The translations under genes and the position numbers were made by a program. Shown here one piece after another: positions 29,258 through 37,340 of a stretch of DNA of 64,000 nucleotides. This stretch comes from Caldilineaceae bacterium. Lineage in GTDB: Bacteria > Chloroflexota > Anaerolineae > Caldilineales > Caldilineaceae. Each line of letters opens with the position of its first letter. The first letter of the stretch is position 1. The notes beneath the pieces were generated by a model, which did no database searches, had not been told where the DNA came from, and was given only the letters and a program-made list of their open reading frames with translations. The stretch covers positions 2,121,022-2,185,021 of the forward strand of contig OY282376.1 in the NCBI GenBank assembly GCA_958295845.1. The letters are read 5' to 3'.

Positions 29258-29974
29258 GTGCAACCTGGTCCCATCCTCCTCGCCGGCGGCTCCGAATTCG
29301 GCGGCCAGATGGCTGCCCCCGACCGCCGCGGCATCGAACTTGCCGGCGGCCTCGACGCCCCTGTCGCCGTCATTCCCACCGCCGCCGCGCCCGACAACAA
29401 CCACCGCCGCGCCGGCGAAAACGGCCGCCGCTGGTTCACAAGTCTGGGCGCGACCAACGTCCAGGTCGTCCCTTTGGTCGACCGCGATTCAGCTGCTGAC
29501 GAGACCCTGGTGGAACAGATCAGAGAGGCAAAACTGGTCTATCTGCTCGGCGGTTTCCCCGGCTATCTCTGCGAAACCCTGCGCGACACGCCTGCATGGA
29601 CCGCTATGCTCGCGGCCCGCGCCGAAGGCGCCGTCCTGGCCGGTAGCAGCGCCGGCGCCATGGTCCTCTGCCAACATCTCAACGACCCGCACGGCCAGGG
29701 CACCACAGCCGGCCTTGGACTCATCCCCGACGCCATCGTCCTGCCCCACCACAACACATTCGGCCAGGGCTGGGCCGACCGCCTCCGCGGCCTCCTCCCC
29801 AACGCAACCCTTGTCGGCATAGACGAAGAAACCGCCATGATCAGCGGCGAGGCAGCCCACGTCTGGCGCGTCTACGGCGCCGGCGACGTCACCCTCTACC
29901 TGCCCGGCCAGCCCCTCTCACACCCGCAACGCTACCTCGCCGGACAGGAACTGCGCCTCCAACTCTCGGACTAA
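29258..29974 (+). CDS. Peptidase S51 / cyanophycinase-like protein
   Basis: 238-residue protein of the S51 family (cyanophycinase, aspartyl dipeptidase). The nucleophile motif GSSAGAM is visible with S131, preceded by YLLGGFPGYL, with a later LPHHNTFGQGWADRL segment matching the family's histidine region. I chose a GTG at 29258, with GGAGAG upstream; the frame is open back to a TTG at 29180, but that leader is basic and not conserved. No signal peptide, so it would act in the cytoplasm on small peptides or beta-aspartyl bonds. Lies directly behind the transporter genes and may be co-transcribed. The real substrate is unknown. Confidence 0.82.
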   Translation: MQPGPILLAGGSEFGGQMAAPDRRGIELAGGLDAPVAVIPTAAAPDNNHRRAGENGRRWFTSLGATNVQVVPLVDRDSAADETLVEQIREAKLVYLLGGFPGYLCETLRDTPAWTAMLAARAEGAVLAGSSAGAMVLCQHLNDPHGQGTTAGLGLIPDAIVLPHHNTFGQGWADRLRGLLPNATLVGIDEETAMISGEAAHVWRVYGAGDVTLYLPGQPLSHPQRYLAGQELRLQLSD

Positions 29975-30081
29975 TGTAAGTCCCGTTTGACACCAAGACT
30001 TTCCGCGCGGGTTTCGCAATGGAGTCCCATCGGTCTTGCCCGTTTCTACGCAATACGGAATACGCAATACGCAAAAGTCCG
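29972..30081. repeat. Family 4 repeat (TAATGT...ACGCAATACG), copy a
   Basis: Begins TAATGTAAGTCCCG, continues with ACACCAAGACTTTCCGCGCGGG and GGTCTTGCCCG (which pair into a stem), and ends in ACGCAATACGGAATACGC tandem units and AAAAGTCC. The same layout occurs at 42982-43131 and, degraded, at 35159-35290. The first bases overlap the stop codon of the S51 gene. Confidence 0.7.
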
Positions 30082-30161
30082 ATTTTCAAATTGAACGCAC
30101 ATAAGATCTGGGCCCTGGCCGCCCACCTTTCTAAGCGGCCCTTGGCCCCAGTCGGCCGCCC

Positions 30162-30725
30162 TCAAATACGCAAAATACGGAAGTCCTCAAATCGGATCCA
30201 GTGCTCCTCATCCGGCGGCCCGTTATAACACTGGATACTCACCTGCTCACTCTCCGCCGCCAGCAGCTCGCCCGTCGCCGCCGTCCTGAACGCCTTCTCC
30301 CCCTCCGGACGGTACTGCGCCTCCCAAGACTCGGAATCCACCACCAGCCGCAGCCGCACACTCTGCGTCGGCATCGCCTTGCCGCCCGGAATGATGAACA
30401 CCTCCCCGTCCACCAGCTCCTTGACCTCCTTGAACACCGGCTCCCCGTCCTGGTACCACGTGATCCCCGCCTGCTCATACTGCTGTGTAGGCACACGGTG
30501 ATTGAAGATCGTCACCTCAATCGCATACACGCCCGAGCTCCGGTCCGGCGCCGGCCTCACCAGCGCATTCCGTACCGTCCCCGCCACCCCAGGCTCCACC
30601 ACGATCTCCAACCCCCCGTCACGGATCCGCCAACGTTCAGGATTCTCACGGATCCAAAACCAGTCCGCGTCAAATTCTCCGTCAAACTGCTCGCTGAACA
30701 CCACCTGTTCTTCTGACTTGCCCAT
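30162..30725 (-). CDS. DUF1349-like concanavalin-A-fold protein
   Basis: 187-residue beta-sandwich protein resembling the DUF1349 family (laminin-G/concanavalin-like domains found with glycoside hydrolases): FDGEFDADWFWIRENPERW at the N-terminus, a QYEQAGITWYQDGEPVFK strand pair and the C-terminal HWIRFEDFRIL. No signal peptide. I chose the second ATG (30725), 8 bases after GGGAG. It forms a two-gene minus-strand unit with the YesU-like gene upstream. A role in binding or processing a saccharide in the cytoplasm is likely; catalytic residues are not known for the family. Confidence 0.72.
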   Translation of the reverse strand: MGKSEEQVVFSEQFDGEFDADWFWIRENPERWRIRDGGLEIVVEPGVAGTVRNALVRPAPDRSSGVYAIEVTIFNHRVPTQQYEQAGITWYQDGEPVFKEVKELVDGEVFIIPGGKAMPTQSVRLRLVVDSESWEAQYRPEGEKAFRTAATGELLAAESEQVSIQCYNGPPDEEHWIRFEDFRILRI

Positions 30726-30794
30726 ATTCATTGCTCCCTTTGATATGTTTTCACAGTCTTCCCAACCTCGGCTCGTCGGACACGAAATCTGGCG

Positions 30795-31487
30795 CTACTC
30801 TTCAACGACCCTGGTCACACTTCGCACGACAAGATTCGCATATTCTCCCACCAGCGGCGCCATCTGCCGCAACCCAATCTTCCCACCGCCCAACACCGGT
30901 CCATAGCCGACCCCGTCGTCCCGCCACGAAAAGATCGGCAGTTCGTTGATCGAAAACGCCACATCCCCCCCACACTTGACAACCTGAATCCGGTACGGTG
31001 GCGTTGCATCCGCAACCGGCGGAATCGGGTCCGCTCCCTGCGCCACCATGTGGAAGCCGTAGCTCTTGCGCAGATTGCAAGTGTGAAACGCCCTCTCCTC
31101 CGGCCAGCGTCTCCTGAAATAGGAAACATGCAGCGCGTTGATATCCCCATGGTGATACTGCTTGTACTCTCCCGTTCGCGCAATCAAAGAAGGATCGAAC
31201 AGGTCCTCCCCACTGCGGCCCTTAGCCGCAAAGAACAGAATGCACAGCCCCGGCTCCCGCACAGGCCAGAACGCCCACTCGATGCTCACATCCGCCGGAA
31301 ACGTCTCCGGACACCAGAAAACGAAGTTGGACCGCTGACCCTCCGCCGGATCCCGCAGATTCTCCATCCGCAACCGCCCATCGGGAAAGCTGATTCGCGC
31401 CTCCCCTTCCAGCCGAAAGCCGGCCGCGTCAGATTCGGCCGCGAGTGGGTTTTCGTAGACAGTGTCACCAACCTCGAACGAGAACAT
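30795..31487 (-). CDS. YesU-like protein (DUF1961)
   Basis: 230-residue protein closely resembling, from memory, Bacillus subtilis YesU, a concanavalin-A-fold protein encoded among rhamnogalacturonan-degradation genes. Matching blocks are FVFWCPETFP, EQ/REPGLCxLFFAA-type segment, GEDLFDPSL, YHxGDINALHxSYFRRR, EERAFxTCNLRKSxGFH and GKIGxRQMAPL. Its biochemical role is not established, but context elsewhere is pectin/rhamnogalacturonan use. A GGGAGG site 6 bases upstream fixes the start. The DUF1349-like gene follows 69 bases later on the same strand. Confidence 0.88.
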   Translation of the reverse strand: MFSFEVGDTVYENPLAAESDAAGFRLEGEARISFPDGRLRMENLRDPAEGQRSNFVFWCPETFPADVSIEWAFWPVREPGLCILFFAAKGRSGEDLFDPSLIARTGEYKQYHHGDINALHVSYFRRRWPEERAFHTCNLRKSYGFHMVAQGADPIPPVADATPPYRIQVVKCGGDVAFSINELPIFSWRDDGVGYGPVLGGGKIGLRQMAPLVGEYANLVVRSVTRVVEE

Positions 31488-31680
31488 CTCTATCCTCCCT
31501 GATTCCGCCCACCAATTCAGGAGTGCATCCTACGCGCCGAGAGAAAAAGTGTCAAAGCGCCAACCTCCTATCCGAAGTCGGGCAGAACCCTGCAACGCGC
31601 CACAGCCGACCCTTCGCGTAGTCAACTCCAGACCAGCCTTCCTTCTCCCCAATAGCGCTTTCCTCGCTCTTGCAAGCCAC

Positions 31681-31709
31681 TTGACATCACAATTCACAAT
31701 AAGTATCCT
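31681..31709 (+). promoter_or_regulatory. Promoter of the PhyH gene at 31784
   Basis: TTGACA (31681-31686), 17-base spacer, TATCCT (31704-31709), 74 bases before the ATG. The surrounding 296-base divergent gap has no other feature. Confidence 0.7.
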
Positions 31710-31783
31710 TGTAACCGTATCTGACCTCAAACAAAATCATAAATATATAGCACCGGCCCACAAGCTTAGGAAAGGAAGTTCCA

Positions 31784-32827
31784 ATGCCCAAGGAAATCCG
31801 CGAGTTTCGCGTTTCGAACGACGCCTTCGACGACCCCGCCGAACTCCAGCGCCGCCTCGCCGATGAGGGCTATCTCTTCTTCAGACAGCTCCAGGACCCC
31901 GATAAAATGAGCGAGCTGCGCCGCGTCATGATGACCAAAATCCAGGAAATCGGCTGGCTCCTGCCCGATACCGATCCCTACGACGGCATCGCCGACACGA
32001 CCAAACAGTGCACCGAAGGCGATCGCGAATACGTCGACGGCTACAGCCATGTCTACAAACTGGAGCTCTTCCACCGCGCCGGCCACTGGCCCGAAGTCAC
32101 ATCAATGATCGAAAAGATTATGGGCCGCCCCATCATGCCCCACCCCAACCAGATCGCCCGTCTCTGGTTCCCCAAGTACACCGAACACACGACCCCCATG
32201 CACCAGGACTTTGTCCACTTCCAGGGCAACTACGAAACCCTGACCAGTTGGGCCCCCATCGGCGACTGCCCCATCGAGCTGGGCCCCCTCGCCGTCATCC
32301 CCAGGTCCCACAAGGTCGGTCGCGTCCTCGACCACCACTTCTCCCTCGGGGCCGGCGCCTTGGCCGTTGACGTCGAGGGCGAGGAAGAAATAGAACCCAT
32401 CTGGCACTCCACCGACTACGACATCGGCGACACCCTCATATTCCCCGCCCTCACAATCCATCAGGCCCTGCCCAACTACACCGAGGACCGCCTGCGTCTC
32501 TCCCTCGACAATCGCTACCAGGCCGTCGGCGACTTGATCGCCGAGCAGATGCTCATCCCCCACGGCCCCAGCGGCCTGGAATGGGAAGAGGTCTACGCAG
32601 ACTGGGAAGCCGACGAATATAAGTATTACTGGGAAGACTTCGCCAACCCCATCGTGGCCCGCGACCTGAGCTTCGGCGAAAAAGGCTTCGCAGAAGCCAT
32701 CGAACTGGCCCGCGCCGGCGACGAACATGCCGTATTTAGCCTGCAACGTACCATCAGATTCGATCCCGATTCCGAAGCCGCCCAAACCGCCAGGGAGGTT
32801 CTGGCCGAAGCCGGCATCGCCGGCTAG
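31784..32827 (+). CDS. Phytanoyl-CoA dioxygenase (PhyH) family protein 1
   Basis: 347-residue non-haem Fe(II)/2-oxoglutarate dioxygenase of the PhyH family. Iron ligands: H140 and D142 in MHQDFVHF, and H226 in TIHQALPN; the 2-oxoglutarate arginine is in RLRLSLDNRY. A C-terminal extension (about 250-347) with acidic and aromatic residues is longer than the core fold. An AAAGGAAG site precedes the ATG, and a consensus-like promoter lies upstream. Such enzymes hydroxylate small molecules; the transporter context suggests a sugar, polyol or alkylated compound rather than phytanoyl-CoA (inference). Confidence 0.9.
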   Translation: MPKEIREFRVSNDAFDDPAELQRRLADEGYLFFRQLQDPDKMSELRRVMMTKIQEIGWLLPDTDPYDGIADTTKQCTEGDREYVDGYSHVYKLELFHRAGHWPEVTSMIEKIMGRPIMPHPNQIARLWFPKYTEHTTPMHQDFVHFQGNYETLTSWAPIGDCPIELGPLAVIPRSHKVGRVLDHHFSLGAGALAVDVEGEEEIEPIWHSTDYDIGDTLIFPALTIHQALPNYTEDRLRLSLDNRYQAVGDLIAEQMLIPHGPSGLEWEEVYADWEADEYKYYWEDFANPIVARDLSFGEKGFAEAIELARAGDEHAVFSLQRTIRFDPDSEAAQTAREVLAEAGIAG

Positions 32828-33044
32828 ACCGAAGCAAAAGATGTAGAACGCGCTCCTCCGCGAATGGCCTGCACCACGCGCCTGACTCGCCGCGTAGCGC
32901 CCATATTCAGAAACCTGCACGCTAGCTATCTAACCTGAAGGAGGTGAGAACGCTAAGTCCCGCTCGTCCTGTCTACGGGGCCATCCGAGGCCCGTACCAT
33001 ATCCGGATCTATCGACATTCAAAGACAAGGAGAAGAGGCAGAAT

Positions 33045-34577
33045 ATGACTGGCAACGGACTGAGTAGACGAAACTTTCTGAAAGTCTCCGCTGGCGCAGT
33101 CGGCGTCGGCTTGATGGCCGCCTGCGCCGCCCCCGCCCCCGCCGGAGGCGAGATGGCGGAAGAATCCGGCGGCGATGAGCCTGCAATGGACAGGGTTGAA
33201 GTACACTCCACCCTCGGCCTGCTCCACCCCACCGAGTGGACGACCCGGTCAGCCGAGCACCCCCTGGTCGGCAACGCAGCCCGCATTCTGGCGGAGCGTT
33301 TTGAGGAACTTAACCCCGACATCGCCATCCTTTTCGACGACGCCGGTGATGACGCCTGGCTCACCGCCGCTGTAAGCTCCGGAGAATCCCCCGACCTGAT
33401 GGCCCGCCTCGACCTCGTTCAACGCGGCTGGTGCGTCCCCATCGACGACTGGCTGGACGCCCCCAGCCCCTACGCAATCCAGTACGACACCTGGTCCGAA
33501 AGCTTCTATCCCTCCATGATGGAGTCCTTGACCTGGTCTGACGGCCTCGACTACTGCGCCCCCATCCGCGCAATCTGGCCCTACCTCGAAGTCGGACTCG
33601 CTTGCAACATGGAGATCTTCAACGAGCACGGACTCTCGCCGCCTGCCACCTGGACCGAACAGATGGAGGTTTCCCAGGCCCTCAAGCAAGCCGGCCTTGG
33701 CCTCTCCCCTTGGCCCCGCGAAGGCGAAACCGGCAACTGCTGGCCCCTTGCCCTCCAGATCCTCCCGCCCATGATGCAGGAGGTCTGCATCGACATGGAC
33801 ACAGACAATGACTTCTTCGTCGGCATCGAGGAAGCGCTGCCCGCACACAATGCCGAGCTCATCGGCCCCTACACGCCCATCTACCAGCGCGCTTGGGACG
33901 AAATGTACGCCCTCGCTCTGACCTGGGTGGACGGCTTCAACACCACCGACCTCGACCTCCTCTGGCGCGAAGGCTCGGTCGGTATGCAGTACCGGGCCAC
34001 GTGGGAATTCGCAACCTTGGCCAACGATCCCAACGTCGACTTCGAGCGCACCTTCGTTCCCTCGCCAATGCCCGCCGCTGCCGATATTCCCCCCACCGTT
34101 TCCGTTCCCGGTGCTGTCGACCCCAATGACTATACAGCCGGTGACGGCAATGTGCCCGGCGAACACGTGCAGGCCATTCGCGGCCCGCAGGACGTAATGC
34201 TCAAGTCCTCGACCGAGATGCGCGGCAACCGTGACCAGGTCATCAACTGGTGGCAGTTCATCACAGAGCCGGAAAACAACGCCTTCCTCAACAACGAAAA
34301 CCAGCAGTACATCCCGTCTGCCAAGGACGCCAAGCTCGGACCGCTTTGGTCCACCATCGGCGGATATAAGCTGCCCCTCTATACCTACACCATCGCTTGG
34401 TGGGGCATGGGGCTCCTGTGGGACTGGGACTACTTCACCGAGTGGCGGCGCATCTTCGTCGCCTGGGTGATCGGCGACATGGACAGAGCCGAATTCTTCG
34501 AGCGCCAGCAGCGCTCCTGGGATGAAGGCGTCGCCCGCTACGAAGCCCTGCTCGCCGACCAGGAAGCAGACAGCTAA
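33045..34577 (+). CDS. Solute-binding lipoprotein, carbohydrate type, Tat-exported
   Basis: 510-residue extracellular binding protein, larger than the usual 400-450. The N-terminus has a twin-arginine motif (SRRNFLK, R8-R9) and the lipobox MAAC (C27). Distant family-1 features include repeated W/Y residues lining a likely ligand cleft and a C-terminal helix bundle (RAEFFERQQRSWDEGVARYEALL). An AAGGAG site fixes the start. A perfect 11-bp stem-loop lies 15 bases after the stop. It heads a plus-strand cluster: binding protein, Ig-like membrane protein, two permeases, GH43-like protein and two PhyH oxygenases. Confidence 0.88.
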   Translation: MTGNGLSRRNFLKVSAGAVGVGLMAACAAPAPAGGEMAEESGGDEPAMDRVEVHSTLGLLHPTEWTTRSAEHPLVGNAARILAERFEELNPDIAILFDDAGDDAWLTAAVSSGESPDLMARLDLVQRGWCVPIDDWLDAPSPYAIQYDTWSESFYPSMMESLTWSDGLDYCAPIRAIWPYLEVGLACNMEIFNEHGLSPPATWTEQMEVSQALKQAGLGLSPWPREGETGNCWPLALQILPPMMQEVCIDMDTDNDFFVGIEEALPAHNAELIGPYTPIYQRAWDEMYALALTWVDGFNTTDLDLLWREGSVGMQYRATWEFATLANDPNVDFERTFVPSPMPAAADIPPTVSVPGAVDPNDYTAGDGNVPGEHVQAIRGPQDVMLKSSTEMRGNRDQVINWWQFITEPENNAFLNNENQQYIPSAKDAKLGPLWSTIGGYKLPLYTYTIAWWGMGLLWDWDYFTEWRRIFVAWVIGDMDRAEFFERQQRSWDEGVARYEALLADQEADS

Positions 34578-34592
34578 AGAGTTCAATAACTT

Positions 34593-34632
34593 GGTGAGCG
34601 GACCGCGGCCCTTCATGCCTAGTCCGCTCACC
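34593..34632 (+). promoter_or_regulatory. Intercistronic stem-loop after the binding-protein gene
   Basis: Perfect 11-bp inverted repeat GGTGAGCGGAC (34593-34603) and GTCCGCTCACC (34622-34632), loop 18. It begins 15 bases past the stop at 34577. No T-run, so it is more likely an RNA-stabilising or partial stop signal. It also argues against starts of the next gene upstream of 34660. Confidence 0.75.
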
Positions 34633-34659
34633 TCCATCCGTATTCCTCTTGCCGCTCAC

Positions 34660-35097
34660 ATGCTACGCAAAATCCGTCTGGCCGCAATCAGCCTGCTCCT
34701 CCTGATGCTCGCTCTTCTCGCCGCAGACTTTGTTCAGTCGCTGGTGCGTCTCAACAACGTTGTCATCGAAGGCGAGTTTAACAAGGAAAAAGTCGTCTCA
34801 GACGGCGAGGACTCTATCGTGCTTACGGTCCGCGTCACCGAAAACGGCCAGCCGCGCGTAAACGACACCATCCAAGCTTGGCTGCAACCCGGCAACGGCC
34901 TCATGATCCCGGAGTGGGCCTACACCGATGAAAACGGCGAAATCGAAATTACTTTCACGCCCAATCCGGCCACCGCCTACGACCTCAAAACGGACTCAAT
35001 TATCAACGTCATCGATATCAACATCGGGCGCTGGCTCGAAGTAGACAAGAGCTTCTCCATCGAAGTCCCAGTTGAGATTCCACTTTCTTCAGACTAA
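34660..35097 (+). CDS. Membrane-anchored Ig-like domain protein within an ABC transporter operon
   Basis: 145-residue protein: a basic start (MLRKIR), one strong membrane helix (about 8-27) and an extracytoplasmic Ig-like domain. The pattern VLTVRVTENGQPRVNDTIQAWL...YTDENGEIEITFTP is that of bacterial Ig-like (Big/invasin-type) repeats. I chose the ATG at 34660 because earlier in-frame starts (34522, 34615) overlap the binding-protein gene or the stem-loop. It lies between the binding protein and its permeases, so it may be an accessory that positions or gates the complex; I know no characterised counterpart. Confidence 0.75.
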   Translation: MLRKIRLAAISLLLLMLALLAADFVQSLVRLNNVVIEGEFNKEKVVSDGEDSIVLTVRVTENGQPRVNDTIQAWLQPGNGLMIPEWAYTDENGEIEITFTPNPATAYDLKTDSIINVIDINIGRWLEVDKSFSIEVPVEIPLSSD

Positions 35098-35158
35098 ACC
35101 TGTGCAAGCCAAAGCCCAATGCCGGCTTCCCGTTCCTGCCTGACCCAATGCTCCATCC

Positions 35159-35290
35159 ACTAATGTGAACTTCCATCTGCCTAAATGTGCCTATCAAGTG
35201 TTTCCCAACTGACGTCAAAGCATAGCGCGCCGATCACGCCATCGCATCGCACCAATAATGCTTGCCTTTACGCAATACGCAATACAAATC
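35159..35290. repeat. Family 4 repeat, degraded copy
   Basis: Begins ACTAATGTGAAC and ends GCTTGCCTTTACGCAATACGCAATAC; the middle is diverged. It lies between the Ig-like gene and the first permease gene. Confidence 0.5.
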
Positions 35291-35338
35291 CCTCCCCCTA
35301 ATCAAAGTCCTGCGACTGCATAAACACCGGGAGTTAGC

Positions 35339-36316
35339 ATGACGGAAGTTACAGGTGCAGCAGAACAGAGCAGGCCGGCAGACGCCGCTGCTGGAATTCC
35401 AATCAGGTCGAGTGAGCTCTCCACCTGGCAGGCGATGCGCCGCTCCTGGCAGGCCTACGCCCTCCTTGCCCCCATATTTGTTCTCCTCATCATCTTCAAC
35501 TACTACCCGCCCATCCTCGGCCTCCTCCGCGCATTCTACCGCTGGCGGCCCGGGGTCGAGGCCAGCTTCGTCGGCCTCCAACACTTTGGCGTCTACTTCA
35601 CCTCCCCCGAAACGGGCCGAGAACTCCTCAACATGTTCAAACTGCTCGCCTTCTTCTTTTTCTCGGGCGCAGTCGTCCCCTTCGTCATGGCCGTTCTCAT
35701 CTTCCGCATCCGCGACACCGAGTCCAAGGAGCTCTATCGCCTCTTTCTCATCATACCCATGCTCGTCCCGCTCATCGTCGTCATTCTCCTCTGGAAACAG
35801 ATCTACGACCCCAATCTGGGCGTCATCAACGGCCTACTGGAACAGGTCGGCCTCGGCTCCCTGGCACTAAACTGGCTGGGAGACACAGCCACCGCCCTCT
35901 ACGCCATCATGTTCATGGGCTTCCCCTGGGTCTCTGGCGTCGGTACCCTAATCTATCTCGGTGGTCTGGGCCAGATTTCTGAATCGATCTTCGACGCCTG
36001 CGAAGTCGACGGCTGCACCGGCCTCCGCCGTACTCTGCTGATAGACCTGCCCCTCGTCTTGGGGCAAGTACGCCTCATGACTATCCTCGCAGTCATTGCC
36101 GGCGTTACATCCTTCCAGACCATCCTCGTGCTGACCGACGGCGGACCCGGTTTCGCAACCATGGTGCCCGGCCTGACCATGTTCCACAAAGCTTTCCGCA
36201 CGCAGCAATTCGGGTACGCCGCCTCAATCGGCATGATTCTGTTTGTCATTACCTTCACCGCAACCCTGGCCGTCAACCGCACCATCCATCCCGCCGTTGA
36301 AGACGTCCGGCACTAG
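35339..36316 (+). CDS. Sugar ABC transporter permease, MalF/UgpA type (second transporter)
   Basis: 325-residue permease with a 30-residue cytoplasmic lead, six predicted helices beginning at AYALLAPIFVLLIIFNY, and the EAA loop ESIFDACEVDGCTGLRRTLL. A GGGAG site precedes the ATG. Pairs with the MalG-type permease 41 bases downstream. Confidence 0.92.
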   Translation: MTEVTGAAEQSRPADAAAGIPIRSSELSTWQAMRRSWQAYALLAPIFVLLIIFNYYPPILGLLRAFYRWRPGVEASFVGLQHFGVYFTSPETGRELLNMFKLLAFFFFSGAVVPFVMAVLIFRIRDTESKELYRLFLIIPMLVPLIVVILLWKQIYDPNLGVINGLLEQVGLGSLALNWLGDTATALYAIMFMGFPWVSGVGTLIYLGGLGQISESIFDACEVDGCTGLRRTLLIDLPLVLGQVRLMTILAVIAGVTSFQTILVLTDGGPGFATMVPGLTMFHKAFRTQQFGYAASIGMILFVITFTATLAVNRTIHPAVEDVRH

Positions 36317-36357
36317 CGTTCATTCAGATAGCAGAGGCAGTCCCAGGAGAACAGCAA

Positions 36358-37254
36358 GTGAGTACCACAACCTCCACCCAGGTCGCTCCCCGACCCCGGC
36401 GCCCCCTCAGGATCTACCAGATCGGATCGCACCTGTTCATCTCCGTCATGCTGCTCCTCTCTCTGATCCCCACCTACCTGCTGATCACCTGGTCCTTCAA
36501 GAATGGCCTCCAATACCGGTGGGAACGGTGGGCCATCAGCTTCCCTTTGCGCTGGCGCAACTATATCGCAGCCTGGGATGTCGTCGGCGACTATATGATT
36601 AACACCATCATCGTAGCCATCATTGGCCTTATGGGAATGCTGCTGCTCTCGCTCATCGGCGGCTACGTCTTCGCCCGCATGGATTTCCCCTTCCGCGAGA
36701 CCCTCTACTACGCTATCATTGCCCTTCTTATGGTCCCCTGGGTCCTCTCCTTCATCCCCGCCTATATGGTCTACGTACGCCTCGGCCTGTTGAACACGCG
36801 ACTGTCCTTGATCATCCCCGAACTCGCCGGCGGCCCCATCTTTGGCATCTTCCTCATGCGCGCCTTCATCTCAGGCATCCCCGAGGAACTCTTTGAATCC
36901 GCCCGCTGTGACGGCGCCGGCGTCCTCGATCTCATCGGCCGCATCACCCTGCCCCTGTCGCTTCCCGGGCTCGCCACCCTCGCCGTCCTCAACTTCATCG
37001 GCGTCTGGAACTCCTTCCTCTGGCCGCTGGTTATGATCCAGGACGACGATAAGCAGATGATCGCTGTCGGACTCTACAAGCTGGCCCGGTCCGCAACCTC
37101 CGGCGGCGTCCCTGGGTGGACCAGCCAGGACTTCAGCGTCTGGGGTCCCCTCTATGCCGGATACGTGATCGCTTCACTCCCCCTTGTTCTCCTATTCATC
37201 GTCCTCGGCAAATTCTACGTCGAAGGCCTGGTCGACTCTGGCCTCAAAGTCTGA
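36358..37254 (+). CDS. Sugar ABC transporter permease, MalG/UgpE type (second transporter)
   Basis: 298-residue permease with six predicted helices and the EAA loop EELFESARCDGAGVLDLIGRI. It starts at GTG with AGGAGA 7 bases upstream. Completes the importer with the lipoprotein at 33045-34577 and the MalF-type permease. Again no ATPase gene follows; enzymes come next, suggesting that the imported compound is processed by them. Confidence 0.92.
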   Translation: MSTTTSTQVAPRPRRPLRIYQIGSHLFISVMLLLSLIPTYLLITWSFKNGLQYRWERWAISFPLRWRNYIAAWDVVGDYMINTIIVAIIGLMGMLLLSLIGGYVFARMDFPFRETLYYAIIALLMVPWVLSFIPAYMVYVRLGLLNTRLSLIIPELAGGPIFGIFLMRAFISGIPEELFESARCDGAGVLDLIGRITLPLSLPGLATLAVLNFIGVWNSFLWPLVMIQDDDKQMIAVGLYKLARSATSGGVPGWTSQDFSVWGPLYAGYVIASLPLVLLFIVLGKFYVEGLVDSGLKV

Positions 37255-37340
37255 CACAATCCCAATTCCTCCCAGCAGCCAGGCAAACCTCCGGTCCCGA
37301 ACTGCCCGCTGCTGCAAACCCGCCAGGAAAGCTACCTGAC

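Noticed and set aside
33249..34637. 462-codon minus-strand frame opposite the second sugar-binding lipoprotein gene
   Set aside because: Shadow frame of a gene with a clear Tat lipoprotein signal; no ribosome site, low-complexity translation.
34522..34659. Upstream start for the Ig-like protein, overlapping the binding-protein gene
   Set aside because: The extra residues are not protein-like, overlap a coding end and include a perfect stem-loop; the ATG at 34660 begins directly at the membrane helix.
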